DNA of 64,000 bases from SNAP01 sp049671745 (GCA_049671745.1 JBATVL010000076.1:40068-104067), one strand, 5' to 3'. Positions 1-9,389 are shown, counted from the first letter of the stretch. The notes: generated by a model from the sequence alone, not told the origin. Made by a program: numbers and translations.

Positions 1-2
1 TT

Positions 3-683
3 AACGAAACGAATAAAAGCGAATTTAAAAGCTTTAAAATAGTTTTATTTGGCGATACCCATACTTATTATGACGATTTCAATGATATAGTTAAAGCATT
101 AAATAAAAGAAATGATTATGACTTTATAATCAATACAGGCGATATTACTCTTTCAGCCATCTATAGAGAATTTAAGTGGTATTCAAAAATTATAAGTAAA
201 CTAGATAAACCAATAGTAACTATTATTGGTAATCATGACTGCCTAGCAAATGGTGAATATGTATTCAAGGAAATGTTTGGTCCAACCAACTTTACTTTTG
301 TATATAATAATTGTAAATTTGTTATATTCGATGATATCATATGGGAGAAGGATATGAAAGATCCTGATTTCAAATGGTTTAATGAAAATCTAGTAAATGA
401 TAATAATTATAATCATGTAATTCCTATATCGCATATCCAACCTTGGGATGATCAATTTTCTTACGGTAATGAACAAATTTTCAACTACTATTTAAATCTT
501 AATGAAATTAATTACTCTTTCCATGGACACACACATAATTTTGCAATAAAAAGTCCATATAAAAATGTTACAGGTGGTAAAACTAGAGTAAAATATGTTA
601 CAACAGAAGCAGCAAATGATAGAGGTTATCTTGTTATAACTATAGAGAAAGATGATATCAAAATTGAGAAAGTAAACTTATAA
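3..683 (+). CDS. Metallophosphoesterase, calcineurin-like (5' end outside window)
   Basis: The frame is open from base 3, so the gene starts outside the window; 226 residues are visible. The metal-binding motifs of the calcineurin-like phosphoesterase fold appear in order: GDTH at visible residues 17-20, GD at 46-47, GNHD at 76-79, a His at 144 and GHTH at 175-178. These Asp, Asn and His residues would hold a dinuclear metal centre, so the enzyme is probably active as a phosphodiesterase or phosphatase. The substrate cannot be told. A later ATG at 273 would remove three of the five motifs, so it is not the start. The next gene begins 3 nt downstream. Confidence 0.85.
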   Translation, partial: NETNKSEFKSFKIVLFGDTHTYYDDFNDIVKALNKRNDYDFIINTGDITLSAIYREFKWYSKIISKLDKPIVTIIGNHDCLANGEYVFKEMFGPTNFTFVYNNCKFVIFDDIIWEKDMKDPDFKWFNENLVNDNNYNHVIPISHIQPWDDQFSYGNEQIFNYYLNLNEINYSFHGHTHNFAIKSPYKNVTGGKTRVKYVTTEAANDRGYLVITIEKDDIKIEKVNL

Positions 684-686
684 ACT

Positions 687-1352
687 ATGAAATATATTAA
701 GATAATTCTGTCAATAATGATTTGTTCATTTCTTGTTAATAAGTCTTACAGCCAATGCGCAATAAAGGATCATTACCTCTCAAGAGAAGATACTTTAACT
801 CTAAATCATGAGAAAATTATAATACCTAAGCGTGTATTTATTCCTGATCATTTACGAATACAATATGCAGGAGCTATAGGATTTATGTCTATAGGAACTG
901 GATATAATTTTGGTAGAAACTATGAAGTTACATTAATGTTTGGAGTTCAAAATAGAACTTTTGGAAACAGTAAAGAAGGCATTTTTACATTAGCACTAAA
1001 GAATTCTTTCAACTTACATAAAGCTATTAAAATATATAAACAGTTTTCGTTTATTTCTACAGTTGGAGCATCTATAAATTGGGGATATACTAACAATACG
1101 TTCAATCACTTACCAAGACATTATCCAGATAGTTATTATTTTCAAAACAAAATACATCTAGCTCCATTTATAGGAACTAAAATACGTTACGATTTTAATA
1201 AAAACAAAGATAATACTTTCACAAAAGCTGTTGAGTTTTATGCAGAATTAGGCACTATAGATGCTTATCTGTTAGAATGTATTCGAACTGAATATGTAGG
1301 TATTGATGATATATTAAATATAGCCTTTGGAATAAGTATATATTTTAAATAA
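687..1352 (+). CDS. Exported protein of unknown function, possible outer-membrane barrel
   Basis: 221 residues. The N terminus is a Sec signal peptide: KYIK, then a hydrophobic stretch ending near SYSQ at about residue 23. The mature part alternates aromatic and polar residues (AIGFMSIGTGYNF, EVTLMFGVQNRTF) and ends in an aromatic residue, ISIYFK. This fits a small outer-membrane beta-barrel, but no named family is recognised. It lies 3 nt after the phosphoesterase gene and is probably co-transcribed with it. A hairpin terminator follows directly. Confidence 0.6.
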   Translation: MKYIKIILSIMICSFLVNKSYSQCAIKDHYLSREDTLTLNHEKIIIPKRVFIPDHLRIQYAGAIGFMSIGTGYNFGRNYEVTLMFGVQNRTFGNSKEGIFTLALKNSFNLHKAIKIYKQFSFISTVGASINWGYTNNTFNHLPRHYPDSYYFQNKIHLAPFIGTKIRYDFNKNKDNTFTKAVEFYAELGTIDAYLLECIRTEYVGIDDILNIAFGISIYFK

Positions 1353-1353
1353 G

Positions 1354-1381
1354 AAAATGGCTGCCATAAGCAGCTATTTTA
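1354..1381. terminator. Bidirectional hairpin terminator
   Basis: The stem AAATGGCTGC (1355-1364) pairs with GCAGCTATTT (1370-1379), with one G-U pair and a 5-nt loop. A-rich and T-rich flanks let it serve both the plus-strand gene before it and the minus-strand gene whose stop codon it overlaps. Confidence 0.6.
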
Positions 1382-1963
1382 CTTTCCTTTTCTTACTCTA
1401 TTTCTATTTAGTATTTTTGGACTAGAAGGAGCTTTAGAATAGATATCACTAACAGCTTTTATATCTTCTACAGAGTAAAATGCACGTGGATTATGATGTA
1501 ATACAGTATCTATGTATTGCTTTATATGTTTTCTTTGAATAACAGAGAATAACATTTTCTTTCGTCCTTCTTTTCCTTGTATCTCTATTGCAGAAACACC
1601 AAAAGCTTGACTTCGCAAATCATCAGCTAACTCACTAACATCTTTCTTTGGAAATACTCTTATAATAACATTTCCAATAGATAATTTTTGCTCTAACGTT
1701 ATACCTATTAAGTTACCAGCTGCAAAACCACCACCATAAGCAACGTAACAAACCCAATTATCTAAATGTTGCATTATTTGAGAGATTGCTAAAAGCCATA
1801 TTATGATCTCAAAGAAACCTAATATAGGAGCAACAAGTTTATATCCTTTTGATACAAATATTAATCTCATTGTACCAATAGTGACATCTGTTAATCTTGC
1901 TAAGAATATTAGAATTGGAATTATTATATAAGTAATGGTTTCTTGAGAAAATAAATCTTGCAT
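1379..1963 (-). CDS. UPF0316 / DUF2179 family membrane protein
   Basis: 194 residues. Three hydrophobic segments fill the first ~90 residues (IPILIFLARLTDVTIGTMRL, then LGFFEIIIWLLAISQ, then a Gly-rich segment AYGGGFAAGNLIGITLEQKL). This arrangement is characteristic of the UPF0316 (YebE-like) family. A soluble C-terminal DUF2179 domain follows (about 95-170, FGVSAIEIQGKEGRKKMLFSV). Biochemical function is unknown for the family. The C terminus is basic. The gene stands alone on the minus strand with a 512-bp gap upstream. Confidence 0.8.
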   Translation of the reverse strand: MQDLFSQETITYIIIPILIFLARLTDVTIGTMRLIFVSKGYKLVAPILGFFEIIIWLLAISQIMQHLDNWVCYVAYGGGFAAGNLIGITLEQKLSIGNVIIRVFPKKDVSELADDLRSQAFGVSAIEIQGKEGRKKMLFSVIQRKHIKQYIDTVLHHNPRAFYSVEDIKAVSDIYSKAPSSPKILNRNRVRKGK

Positions 1964-2475
1964 AATATGACGTTTTTGTATGTTTATAGAGCTGTTAATA
2001 TCTGTAATAAGTGGTTAATAAGTATGTGAAAACAAAATAATAAAAACTAATAAATATATTTTTATAATCCGATTTATAATTCATATAGATAATATATTCC
2101 TAGCTAACACCATAATCTTATTAATAGTAATTATTCTTTTATAACAGGATATAAACAATTATTAAGACTTGTTTTGATTTTATTTTAAACCATCTTTATG
2201 TTACTAACAGATGTTAATAATTAGATTAATTGATTGATTTATAAGGAATATATATGTTACTAATGTGTTAACAAGTTTAGGCAAAAACTTTATTACGACA
2301 TAAACACTACAAAGTTACAAAAATAACTAACAGTACTAACAGACTATATATATTACCATTAGTTTTATTTAAAGAATAAGATATATATATATAATAGATG
2401 TTTAAGATGTTTAAAAGCTTATTTGGTCATTAATAAAAAATAGTCGAATTTTGTATTGTACCAAACATAGAGAAA
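1964..2475. other. AT-rich intergenic region, no gene seen
   Basis: A 512-bp gap between two divergent genes, very AT-rich, with several runs of TAACA/TGTTA-type words (for example 2200-2216, 2254-2271, 2325-2341). No convincing ORF or RNA gene was seen. The promoter of the plus-strand flippase lies at its right end. Confidence 0.5.
2422..2453 (+). promoter_or_regulatory. Probable Bacteroidota-type promoter of the flippase operon
   Basis: TTTG at 2422-2425 and GAATTTTG at 2446-2453 (7 of 8 to TAnnTTTG, the first T replaced) are separated by 20 bp. They lie 22 nt before the ATG at 2476. Confidence 0.5.
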
Positions 2476-3927
2476 ATGAATCCTTTAAAAAAGCTAGCTA
2501 GTGAAACTGTTATTTATGGAATACCTACCATAGTCTCTAGATTTCTTAATTGGTTACTAGTCCCTTTTTACACTATCGTATTTGCAAACAATGAATATGG
2601 AGCTGTAGTAAATTTAATGGCCTACAATGCAATATTTATGGTTATTTTAACTTACGGAATGGAAACTGGTTTTTTTAGGTTTGCTGCTAAAGAAAAAAAA
2701 GCTACAGTGTTTAGTACTGTTCTAAGTTCGCTTATTACCACCTCTGTGATGTTTGTAGGACTTGTTTATCTTTTTCTTGATAACATACATGCTTTTTTAG
2801 ATATATCCGCTAATAAGGATTTTATAATGATTATGGCTATAACAATATCCATTGATGCTATTTCAAGTATTCCTTTTGCTAAATTACGACTGGATGGAAA
2901 AGCTATTAAATTTGGATTATTAAGAAGTTTAAACATTTTAATTAACATTGTTTGTAACTTATCATTTCTTCTTCTTTTTCCATATTTAGAAAAAAGTTAC
3001 GGCATTGATATTCCTTTTTATGATTTCTCATATGGAATAGGATATATTTTCATTTCATATCTGATAGCTAGTTTTTCTACTTTTATTCTTCTTTTGCCAG
3101 AATTCTTTAAAGAGAAATATGATTTTTCTTTTGAATTGTATAAAAGAATTATAAAATATTCATTTCCTATTCTAATCGTAGGCTTAGCTGGAATGGTAAA
3201 TATAAACCTAGATAAGATCTTACTTCCAAAATTATTAGCCTCAGATGAGGCTATGGCTCTTACAGGTATTTATGGGGCAAATTATAAACTTGCCCTTGTT
3301 ATGTTTATTTTTGTGCAAGCTTTTAGATTTGCTTTTGAACCATTCTTTTTTGCAAAACATAAGGGAGAAGAATCAAAAAATATTTATGTGGGAGTTCTAA
3401 ATCTTTTTACTGCTTCTGGATTATTAATATTTCTTGCAATAATGTTCTATATTGATAAGTTGATTTTCTTAATAGATCCTTCTTATCATTCTGGTGTTAT
3501 TATTCTTCCATGGGTATTAATGGCTAATCTTTTTCAGGGAATATATTATTCTCTTTCACTTTGGTATAAACTTTCAGACAAGACTAAATACGGGGCATAT
3601 ATGGCCATATTTGGTTCTATAATAACTATTGCTTTAAACTGGATTCTTATTCCAAGAATTGGTTTTATGGGAGGTGCATATGCTGTATTTATTTGCTTTT
3701 TGGTAATGACGATTACTTCATACTTCTTAGGTCAAAAATATTTTAAGATTAATTATAATATTAAGAGAATAGCTTTGTATTTCGCAAGTGCCTTAGCTAT
3801 TTATGTTGTTAGTAAGTTTATTATTCTAGATAATATCTGGTTACAAATGGCCTTAAAAACACCTTTGTTATTTGTCTTTATAATGCTTGTCTTATACAAG
3901 GAAAGGCTATTAATGTTTAAAAGATAA
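2476..3927 (+). CDS. Polysaccharide flippase (Wzx/MATE-like)
   Basis: 483 residues with about 12-14 hydrophobic segments spread over the full length and short polar loops, as in the polysaccharide transporter (PST) branch of the MOP flippase superfamily. The N terminus LASETVIYGIPTIVSRFLNWLLVPFYT matches the family pattern, in which a short amphipathic lead precedes TM1. It would move lipid-linked glycans across the inner membrane for LPS or capsule. The downstream sugar nucleotidyltransferase fits this role. dut follows after 59 nt, with its own -7 box. Confidence 0.85.
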   Translation: MNPLKKLASETVIYGIPTIVSRFLNWLLVPFYTIVFANNEYGAVVNLMAYNAIFMVILTYGMETGFFRFAAKEKKATVFSTVLSSLITTSVMFVGLVYLFLDNIHAFLDISANKDFIMIMAITISIDAISSIPFAKLRLDGKAIKFGLLRSLNILINIVCNLSFLLLFPYLEKSYGIDIPFYDFSYGIGYIFISYLIASFSTFILLLPEFFKEKYDFSFELYKRIIKYSFPILIVGLAGMVNINLDKILLPKLLASDEAMALTGIYGANYKLALVMFIFVQAFRFAFEPFFFAKHKGEESKNIYVGVLNLFTASGLLIFLAIMFYIDKLIFLIDPSYHSGVIILPWVLMANLFQGIYYSLSLWYKLSDKTKYGAYMAIFGSIITIALNWILIPRIGFMGGAYAVFICFLVMTITSYFLGQKYFKINYNIKRIALYFASALAIYVVSKFIILDNIWLQMALKTPLLFVFIMLVLYKERLLMFKR

Positions 3928-3953
3928 TAACAGTTTATTATTTTAAAATAATG

Positions 3954-3961
3954 TATCTTTG
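3954..3961 (+). promoter_or_regulatory. -7 promoter box of dut
   Basis: TATCTTTG is an exact match to TAnnTTTG. It lies 25 nt before the ATG at 3987, and its presence argues against the upstream TTG at 3966 as the start. The -33 element is not clear. Confidence 0.45.
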
Positions 3962-3986
3962 ACACTTGTCAAAAAAAAAGATACAT

Positions 3987-4418
3987 ATGAAAATTAAGAT
4001 TGTAAATAAATCGAAACACTCTTTGCCAGAGTACAAAACAGCAATGTCTGCTGGTATGGATTTAAGAGCAAATTTATCAGATACGATTACTCTTAAACCT
4101 CTAGAAAGAAAACTTATTCCTACTGGATTATTTATAGAATTACCTGAATCATATGAAGCACAAATACGTCCTCGTTCAGGCTTTGCTTTAAAAGAAGGTG
4201 TTTCTGTTTTAAATACTCCTGGTACTATAGATGCTGATTATAGAGGAGAAATAGGAATTATTTTAATAAACTTTTCTGATAAAACAGTTGATATAAAAGA
4301 TGGTGATAGAATCTGCCAAATGGTTATTAACAAAGTTGAAATGGCTATATTAGAGGAAGTAGAAATCTTATCAGACACTGTTCGTGGAGAAGGTGGTTTT
4401 GGACATACAGGAAAATAA
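3987..4418 (+). CDS. dut: dUTP diphosphatase (dUTPase)
   Basis: 143 residues from the ATG at 3987. It hydrolyses dUTP to dUMP and pyrophosphate, keeping uracil out of DNA and supplying dUMP for thymidylate. All five trimeric dUTPase motifs are present: AGMDLRA, RPRSGFALK, the loop TPGTIDADYRGE with the catalytic Asp, GDRICQMV, and the Gly-rich C-terminal RGEGGFGHTGK. A TTG seven codons upstream is open but sits only 5 nt after a perfect -7 box, so ATG is preferred. Placement between flippase and nucleotidyltransferase is a familiar Bacteroidales order. Confidence 0.95.
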   Translation: MKIKIVNKSKHSLPEYKTAMSAGMDLRANLSDTITLKPLERKLIPTGLFIELPESYEAQIRPRSGFALKEGVSVLNTPGTIDADYRGEIGIILINFSDKTVDIKDGDRICQMVINKVEMAILEEVEILSDTVRGEGGFGHTGK

Positions 4419-4433
4419 AAATACATAAATAAT

Positions 4434-5444
4434 ATGAAAATAATTATACCAATGGCTGGTATGGGAAAGCGTATGAGACCTCATACTCTTACAGTACCTA
4501 AGCCTTTAATTAAGATAGCTGGTAAAACAATAGTAAACCGTCTTTGCGAAGATATTTCTAAAGTTAGTGGCGAACAAATTGAAGAGATTGCATTTATTAT
4601 CGGAGATTTCGGTAAAGAAGTAGAGCAAGAGTTATTAACAATTGCTAGTAACTTAGGTGCAAAGGGAAGTATTTATTATCAAACAGAAGCTTTAGGAACT
4701 GCTCATGCTATTTATTGTGCTGAAAAATCTTTAAGTGGAAACGTAATTGTTGCTTTTGCTGATACTTTATTTAAAGCAGATTTTACTCTTGATAAAGATA
4801 TAGATTCTGTAATATGGGTTCAAAGAGTCGAAGATCCTTCTGCATTTGGTGTAGTGAAAATGGATGAAAACAAGAATATTACTGATTTCGTTGAAAAACC
4901 TAAAGAATTTGTTTCAGATCTAGCTATAATAGGTATCTATTATTTTAAAGATGGTGATAATTTAAGAAATGAATTAAAGCATATCATAGATAATAACTTG
5001 AGAGAGAATGGTGAATTCCAATTAACTAATGCTCTTGAGAATATGAAGAATAAAGGTTTAGTATTTAAGCCAGGAGAGGTTACTGAATGGATGGATTGTG
5101 GTAATAAAAATGCTACTGTAAATACTAATCAGAGAGTTCTTGAGCATAATAAGGATAGAAACCTAGTTGATGCTTCTGTTAAAAATATAAATTCTGTAAT
5201 TATAGAGCCTTGTTTTATTGGTGAGAATGTAGTTCTTACTAATTCAATTGTAGGACCACATATATCTTTAGGTGCAGGTTCTACTATTTCTAATTCTGTT
5301 ATCTCAAATTCTATAATTCAGGATAATGCTTGCATTTCTAATACTATACTTGATAATTCTATGTTAGGATGTTCTACTATTGTTAAAAAAGGGAAGTCAG
5401 AGTTAAACCTTAGTGACTATTCTGGAGTAGAATATAGTATATAA
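4434..5444 (+). CDS. Sugar-phosphate nucleotidyltransferase
   Basis: 336 residues. The N-terminal domain starts with the nucleotide-binding motif IIPMAGMGKRMRPHT followed by PKPLIKIAGK, as in NDP-sugar pyrophosphorylases. VAFADTLF holds the metal-binding Asp, and VEKPKEF and WMDCGN are also typical. The C-terminal ~100 residues are hexapeptide-like repeats (ENVVLTNSIVGPHISLGAGS) that would form a left-handed beta-helix. It should activate a sugar 1-phosphate as an NDP-sugar for surface glycan synthesis. The exact sugar and nucleotide cannot be assigned. It starts 15 nt after dut. Confidence 0.85.
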   Translation: MKIIIPMAGMGKRMRPHTLTVPKPLIKIAGKTIVNRLCEDISKVSGEQIEEIAFIIGDFGKEVEQELLTIASNLGAKGSIYYQTEALGTAHAIYCAEKSLSGNVIVAFADTLFKADFTLDKDIDSVIWVQRVEDPSAFGVVKMDENKNITDFVEKPKEFVSDLAIIGIYYFKDGDNLRNELKHIIDNNLRENGEFQLTNALENMKNKGLVFKPGEVTEWMDCGNKNATVNTNQRVLEHNKDRNLVDASVKNINSVIIEPCFIGENVVLTNSIVGPHISLGAGSTISNSVISNSIIQDNACISNTILDNSMLGCSTIVKKGKSELNLSDYSGVEYSI

Positions 5445-5453
5445 AATCTGATT

Positions 5454-7193
5454 ATGCGTAAAATAGTCCTTGTAATATTCTTACTTGCTGTCTCTTTTAA
5501 TTTAAAGGCAGTTGATAACCTTAGTTCAAAAAGAAAGTCAGCCTTTCATAAAGAAAAAGTGTTAGACAAGAATCAATCTTTAGATTTTGAATATTCTTTT
5601 ATAGAAGGAATTAAATTTAAGATGTTAGGAGATTACAAGATGTCTATAAAATGGTTTAATCGCTGTTTAAGTATAGATAAAACAAGTTCTGCTGTTCGTT
5701 ACGAATTAGCAGGTATATATATTCTTAATAGCGATTATAACTCTGCTATGTATTTGCTCAGAGATGCAATAAAATACAATCCACATAACATATGGTATAA
5801 ATTACAGCTTGCAGATATCTATAGAAAAAAATCTATGATAAAGCAAGCTTGTGATTTGTATAATGATTTATATAAATCGAATAAAGACAGGCTTGATTTT
5901 ATTGTTATGCAAGCTGATTTATATGCTTCCATAGAGGAATGGAAAATAGCGATTAATAAGTATAATAAAATAGAAAAATTAAAGGGAATTTCAGAATATA
6001 CTTCTATTCAAAAATATAAGATATTCAATAAGTTAGGAGAAAAAAGATCTGCGGAGAAAGAGATTACTAATCTTATAAAAAAGTATCCTAAAAAGCTAGA
6101 GTATTTAGTAATGTTATCTGATGTTTACATCTTAAATAATAAAGATGCTAATGTTTTAGATCTCTTTAAGAAGATGATAAATATTAATTCTGAAAATGGT
6201 TTTATATATTTCTATATTGCTAATTATTACAAGAATAAAAATAATATTGAGAAGTTTAAGGAGAATCTAGAATTAGCTGTACTTAAAGATAATGTTGACA
6301 TTAATTATAAAATACAGTATATTATTAAGCTTTTTATAAATACAGATAAATTAAATATAGATAGGGCTTTTCTGAAATCTCTTGTTAATAAACTTATAAG
6401 TAAATATCCTGAAAATCCAGCTGTTTTATCACTAAAGGCTGATGTATTGAAAGCAGAGGGGGATATTAAAGGATCTAGAGAAATTATACTTAAGATAATA
6501 GACTTAGATAAACATTCTTATAAAATCTGGGAAGCACTTTTATTGATTGATAATCAGTTGCTTGATTTTGAAGCTATGAAAAAACATAGTGAAGAAGCAA
6601 TTACTTATTTTCCTGAAGAAGCCATGCCATATATTTTAAATGGTATATCTTATATAACTGAAAATAATAACCAGAAGGCTTATGATATACTCTCAAAAGG
6701 TGTTATTTTAGTAAATGGAAATAATGTTTTATTATCTCAATTTTATTCTTTTCAGGCTGAGTGTTTATATAATTTAAACAAGAAGGAAGAGGCATTTATT
6801 ATGTATGATAAGGTCTTAGATATAGATTCTGACAATATAAGTGTCTTAAATAACTATAGTTATTATTTATCTTTAGCTGGTAAAGATCTAGAGAAGGCTG
6901 AAAGAATGATTTCTAGATGTATAGAACTTGAGGGTGATAATCCAACATATATGGATACTTATGCTTGGGTATTATTTAAAAGAAAACGTTATAAAGAAGC
7001 CTATTTTTACATGAAAAGAGTGATTGATTTAAATCAAGATAAATCTTCTGTATTAATGGAACATTTTGGTGATATATTATTTATGAATAATATGGAGAAA
7101 GAAGCACTACAGGCTTGGAAGAAGGCTGTAGAGTATGGGAAAGGTAGTGATTTATTGAAGCGTAAAATAAAAGAGAAGAAATTTATTGAATAA
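5454..7193 (+). CDS. Exported tetratricopeptide-repeat protein
   Basis: 579 residues. A signal peptide (KIVLVIFLLAVSFNLKA, cut near residue 19) precedes an almost unbroken run of TPR helices from about residue 45 to the end. Visible TPR cores include YKMSIKWFNRCLSIDKTSS, YNSAMYLLRDAIKYNPHN, EEAFIMYDKVLDIDSDN and YKEAYFYMKRVIDLNQD. No enzyme motif is seen, so it is probably a periplasmic or outer-membrane scaffold. It begins 9 nt after the nucleotidyltransferase and the next gene starts 1 nt after its stop, so it is part of an operon. Confidence 0.85.
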   Translation: MRKIVLVIFLLAVSFNLKAVDNLSSKRKSAFHKEKVLDKNQSLDFEYSFIEGIKFKMLGDYKMSIKWFNRCLSIDKTSSAVRYELAGIYILNSDYNSAMYLLRDAIKYNPHNIWYKLQLADIYRKKSMIKQACDLYNDLYKSNKDRLDFIVMQADLYASIEEWKIAINKYNKIEKLKGISEYTSIQKYKIFNKLGEKRSAEKEITNLIKKYPKKLEYLVMLSDVYILNNKDANVLDLFKKMININSENGFIYFYIANYYKNKNNIEKFKENLELAVLKDNVDINYKIQYIIKLFINTDKLNIDRAFLKSLVNKLISKYPENPAVLSLKADVLKAEGDIKGSREIILKIIDLDKHSYKIWEALLLIDNQLLDFEAMKKHSEEAITYFPEEAMPYILNGISYITENNNQKAYDILSKGVILVNGNNVLLSQFYSFQAECLYNLNKKEEAFIMYDKVLDIDSDNISVLNNYSYYLSLAGKDLEKAERMISRCIELEGDNPTYMDTYAWVLFKRKRYKEAYFYMKRVIDLNQDKSSVLMEHFGDILFMNNMEKEALQAWKKAVEYGKGSDLLKRKIKEKKFIE

Positions 7194-7194
7194 T

Positions 7195-8058
7195 ATGAAG
7201 AATATTAAGGTTTATATATATATAATAATTCTATTAAGTATATTCTCATGTAGTACTGTAAAAAACAGTGTTTTACATGAGAAAAAAGAACTTCCTCCAA
7301 TAAATAGAAAACATTTACTTTCTTTGGTTAGAGATAGCTCGCTGAATTATTCGGCACTAATGCTAAAGAAAGTAAATATAAAAATTAATGAACATGGTAA
7401 GACATCTTCTTACAGAGGTTCTATAAGGATTTTAAAGGATAGTTCTATATGGATTTCTTTGAATTTTGCTTTAGGAATGGAGGTTGTACGTTTATTAATT
7501 ACAAAAGATTCAGTCTCTTTTATAGATAGATATCATAAACAATATTACAAAGGTTCTTATGCTTTTCTTGAAGAGAAGTTAGGAATAGATTTGAATTATG
7601 AATTGATACAATCTTTATTAACCAACGATTTAGTTAACTATGAGGATATATTAGATGATAAAATCTCAAACAAATTCAATTCAATAGTTTCTGATGGCTA
7701 TTATACATTAACGTCTATGAGTCAAAAGAAGCTGCTTAGGAAAAGAAAACAAGTAGAGAGGCAATTATATAAAAACAAGTTATTTACAACTATATATCAA
7801 ACAAATCTTATTAATCCAGAGACTTTTAAAGTAAATAAAATATACGTAACTGAGTTATATAGAGATTGGAAAATGAATGTTTCATATTCTGATTATTCTA
7901 GATTCAATAGTAAATTGATTCCTACAAAGTTAGCTTTTACTTTTTGTTCAATGAATAAAGAGTTCTCATGTACATTGTCGTACTCTGGTATTTATTTTAA
8001 AGATAAACTTAGAATACCTTTTAGAATACCTGCTAAATATGAAGAAATAGTAAAATGA
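7195..8058 (+). CDS. DUF4292-type lipoprotein
   Basis: 287 residues from the ATG at 7195, one nt after the previous stop. A TTG at 7186 inside the upstream gene is also open, but the ATG gives a normal lipoprotein signal (IIILLSIFSCS). The mature protein resembles the Bacteroidota DUF4292 family: a LolA/LolB-like beta-rich fold in which small beta strands alternate (RGSIRILKDSSIWISLNFALGMEVVRLLITKDSVSFIDR). A role in lipoprotein or lipid handling is only an analogy. Its stop overlaps the next start by 4 nt (ATGA), which suggests translational coupling to the EnvC-like gene. Confidence 0.75.
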   Translation: MKNIKVYIYIIILLSIFSCSTVKNSVLHEKKELPPINRKHLLSLVRDSSLNYSALMLKKVNIKINEHGKTSSYRGSIRILKDSSIWISLNFALGMEVVRLLITKDSVSFIDRYHKQYYKGSYAFLEEKLGIDLNYELIQSLLTNDLVNYEDILDDKISNKFNSIVSDGYYTLTSMSQKKLLRKRKQVERQLYKNKLFTTIYQTNLINPETFKVNKIYVTELYRDWKMNVSYSDYSRFNSKLIPTKLAFTFCSMNKEFSCTLSYSGIYFKDKLRIPFRIPAKYEEIVK

Positions 8059-9257
8059 TAAAATCTTCTCGATATATATTAGTTATATTTTTAGTGTTGT
8101 CTTTTACAGCAGTATTTTCACAGTCGGTAAAAACACTTAGGAATAATAAGAAGAAAATAGAACAAGATATTATATATCTTAATAAACTTCTTAAGGAGAG
8201 CTCTAAGAATAAAGTCGTTACTCTTAATAAACTAGAGTTAGTTGATAAACAAATAAATAACAGAAGAAGACTTATTGATAATATAGAACAAGAAGCATTG
8301 GCTTTAAGTGAGAATGTTAATCAAAATAAAGAAAAACTTAGTGAGTCTTCTCTCAAATTAGATATTCTTAAAAAGCAATACTCTTTTATAGTATACAATT
8401 CTTGGCTTCATAAATCGAACAATAATAAATTAATCTTTATTCTTTCTTCAAACGATTTTAATCAAGCATATTTAAGGCTCAAATATTTAAAGCAATATTC
8501 TGAATATACTGAGAATCTGGTTAAAGATATTAACAAATTAAAGTTAAATCTTGATAAGGCTACTATCATTTTGATTGACCAATATCAAGAGAAACAATCT
8601 TTAGCAAAGTCGTTAAACGATGAAAAACTTTCATTGGCACAAGAGAAAGAAAAATATAGAGAATACCTTTCTTCTTTACTTTCTCAACATAAGAACTTAA
8701 AAAAGAGATTAAAAAAACAATTGATTGCGCAAACGAGATTGACTTCTAAGATTAAGAAATTAATTAAGAAGATAATTAAGAAAGAAAGAATAAGGAAGGA
8801 AAGAACAAGAAAGGAAAAGAAAATCAAAGTAGAAATTGATTTATCTAAACCTTTTGCAAAATTAAAATCTAAACTACCATGGCCAACAAGATCTGGTTTT
8901 ATCTCTTCTCGTTTTGGTGTACATCAACATCCTGTAGCTAAAAAGACAAAAGTAAGAAATGATGGAATAGATATAACAACAGATAAATATGCTAAATGTT
9001 ATTCTGTTTTTGATGGTAGAGTAAGTGAGATATTTAACTCTTTTGGATTAAATAATATAGTAATGATAAGACATGGAGTTTACTTGACTGTTTACGCTAA
9101 TCTTAGTAAAGTTTATGTTACAAAAGGAGAAAGAATAAAAGCAGGTAAAGCTATTGGTATGATTTATACCGATGATCATGAGCATAAAACAGTTCTTAAG
9201 TTTCAGGTTTGGAAAAACACTTCGAAACAAAACCCTAGTCGTTGGTTGAAGAAATAA
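8055..9257 (+). CDS. EnvC-like murein hydrolase activator, degenerate M23/LytM domain
   Basis: 400 residues. A signal peptide (to about residue 22, FTAVFSQS) is followed by a long Lys/Glu-rich coiled coil (about 25-260) and a C-terminal LytM domain (about 280-400). Active M23 peptidases carry HxxxD and HxH zinc ligands. Here the first is NDGID, with Asn-Asp in place of the His region, and the second is LKFQVW with no His pair. As in E. coli EnvC, this predicts a non-catalytic activator of amidases at the division septum. It overlaps the DUF4292 gene by 4 nt. Confidence 0.85.
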   Translation: MIKSSRYILVIFLVLSFTAVFSQSVKTLRNNKKKIEQDIIYLNKLLKESSKNKVVTLNKLELVDKQINNRRRLIDNIEQEALALSENVNQNKEKLSESSLKLDILKKQYSFIVYNSWLHKSNNNKLIFILSSNDFNQAYLRLKYLKQYSEYTENLVKDINKLKLNLDKATIILIDQYQEKQSLAKSLNDEKLSLAQEKEKYREYLSSLLSQHKNLKKRLKKQLIAQTRLTSKIKKLIKKIIKKERIRKERTRKEKKIKVEIDLSKPFAKLKSKLPWPTRSGFISSRFGVHQHPVAKKTKVRNDGIDITTDKYAKCYSVFDGRVSEIFNSFGLNNIVMIRHGVYLTVYANLSKVYVTKGERIKAGKAIGMIYTDDHEHKTVLKFQVWKNTSKQNPSRWLKK

Positions 9258-9331
9258 GACTGTTCATCAAACTAAAGTTTTTCGTGTATTTTTTTTCTAT
9301 ATTATTGTTTTCTATTTGGAGACTCAAACAA

Positions 9332-9389
9332 AATATATTTCGTCATTATTTCATTGTTTCGACAAAGTTAAATAGGGATGAAATATATT
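9332..9389. repeat. Inverted repeat in the gap after the EnvC-like gene
   Basis: AATATATTTCGTC (9332-9344) is the reverse complement, with one mismatch, of GATGAAATATATT (9377-9389); the loop is 32 nt. There is no T tract, so it is not a standard terminator. It could be an mRNA structure or an operator. Confidence 0.35.

Noticed and set aside
1483..1488. A second CACGTG core, considered as another parS site
   Set aside because: It lies inside the UPF0316 gene and its flanks do not match GTT...AAC on either side.
2294..2319. A partial match to the ECF-like motif (AAGTTACA with a TACG 18 bp away, plus strand view)
   Set aside because: The -10 element would be CGTA instead of CGTC, the middle bases differ, and it is over 300 bp from the only gene it could serve.
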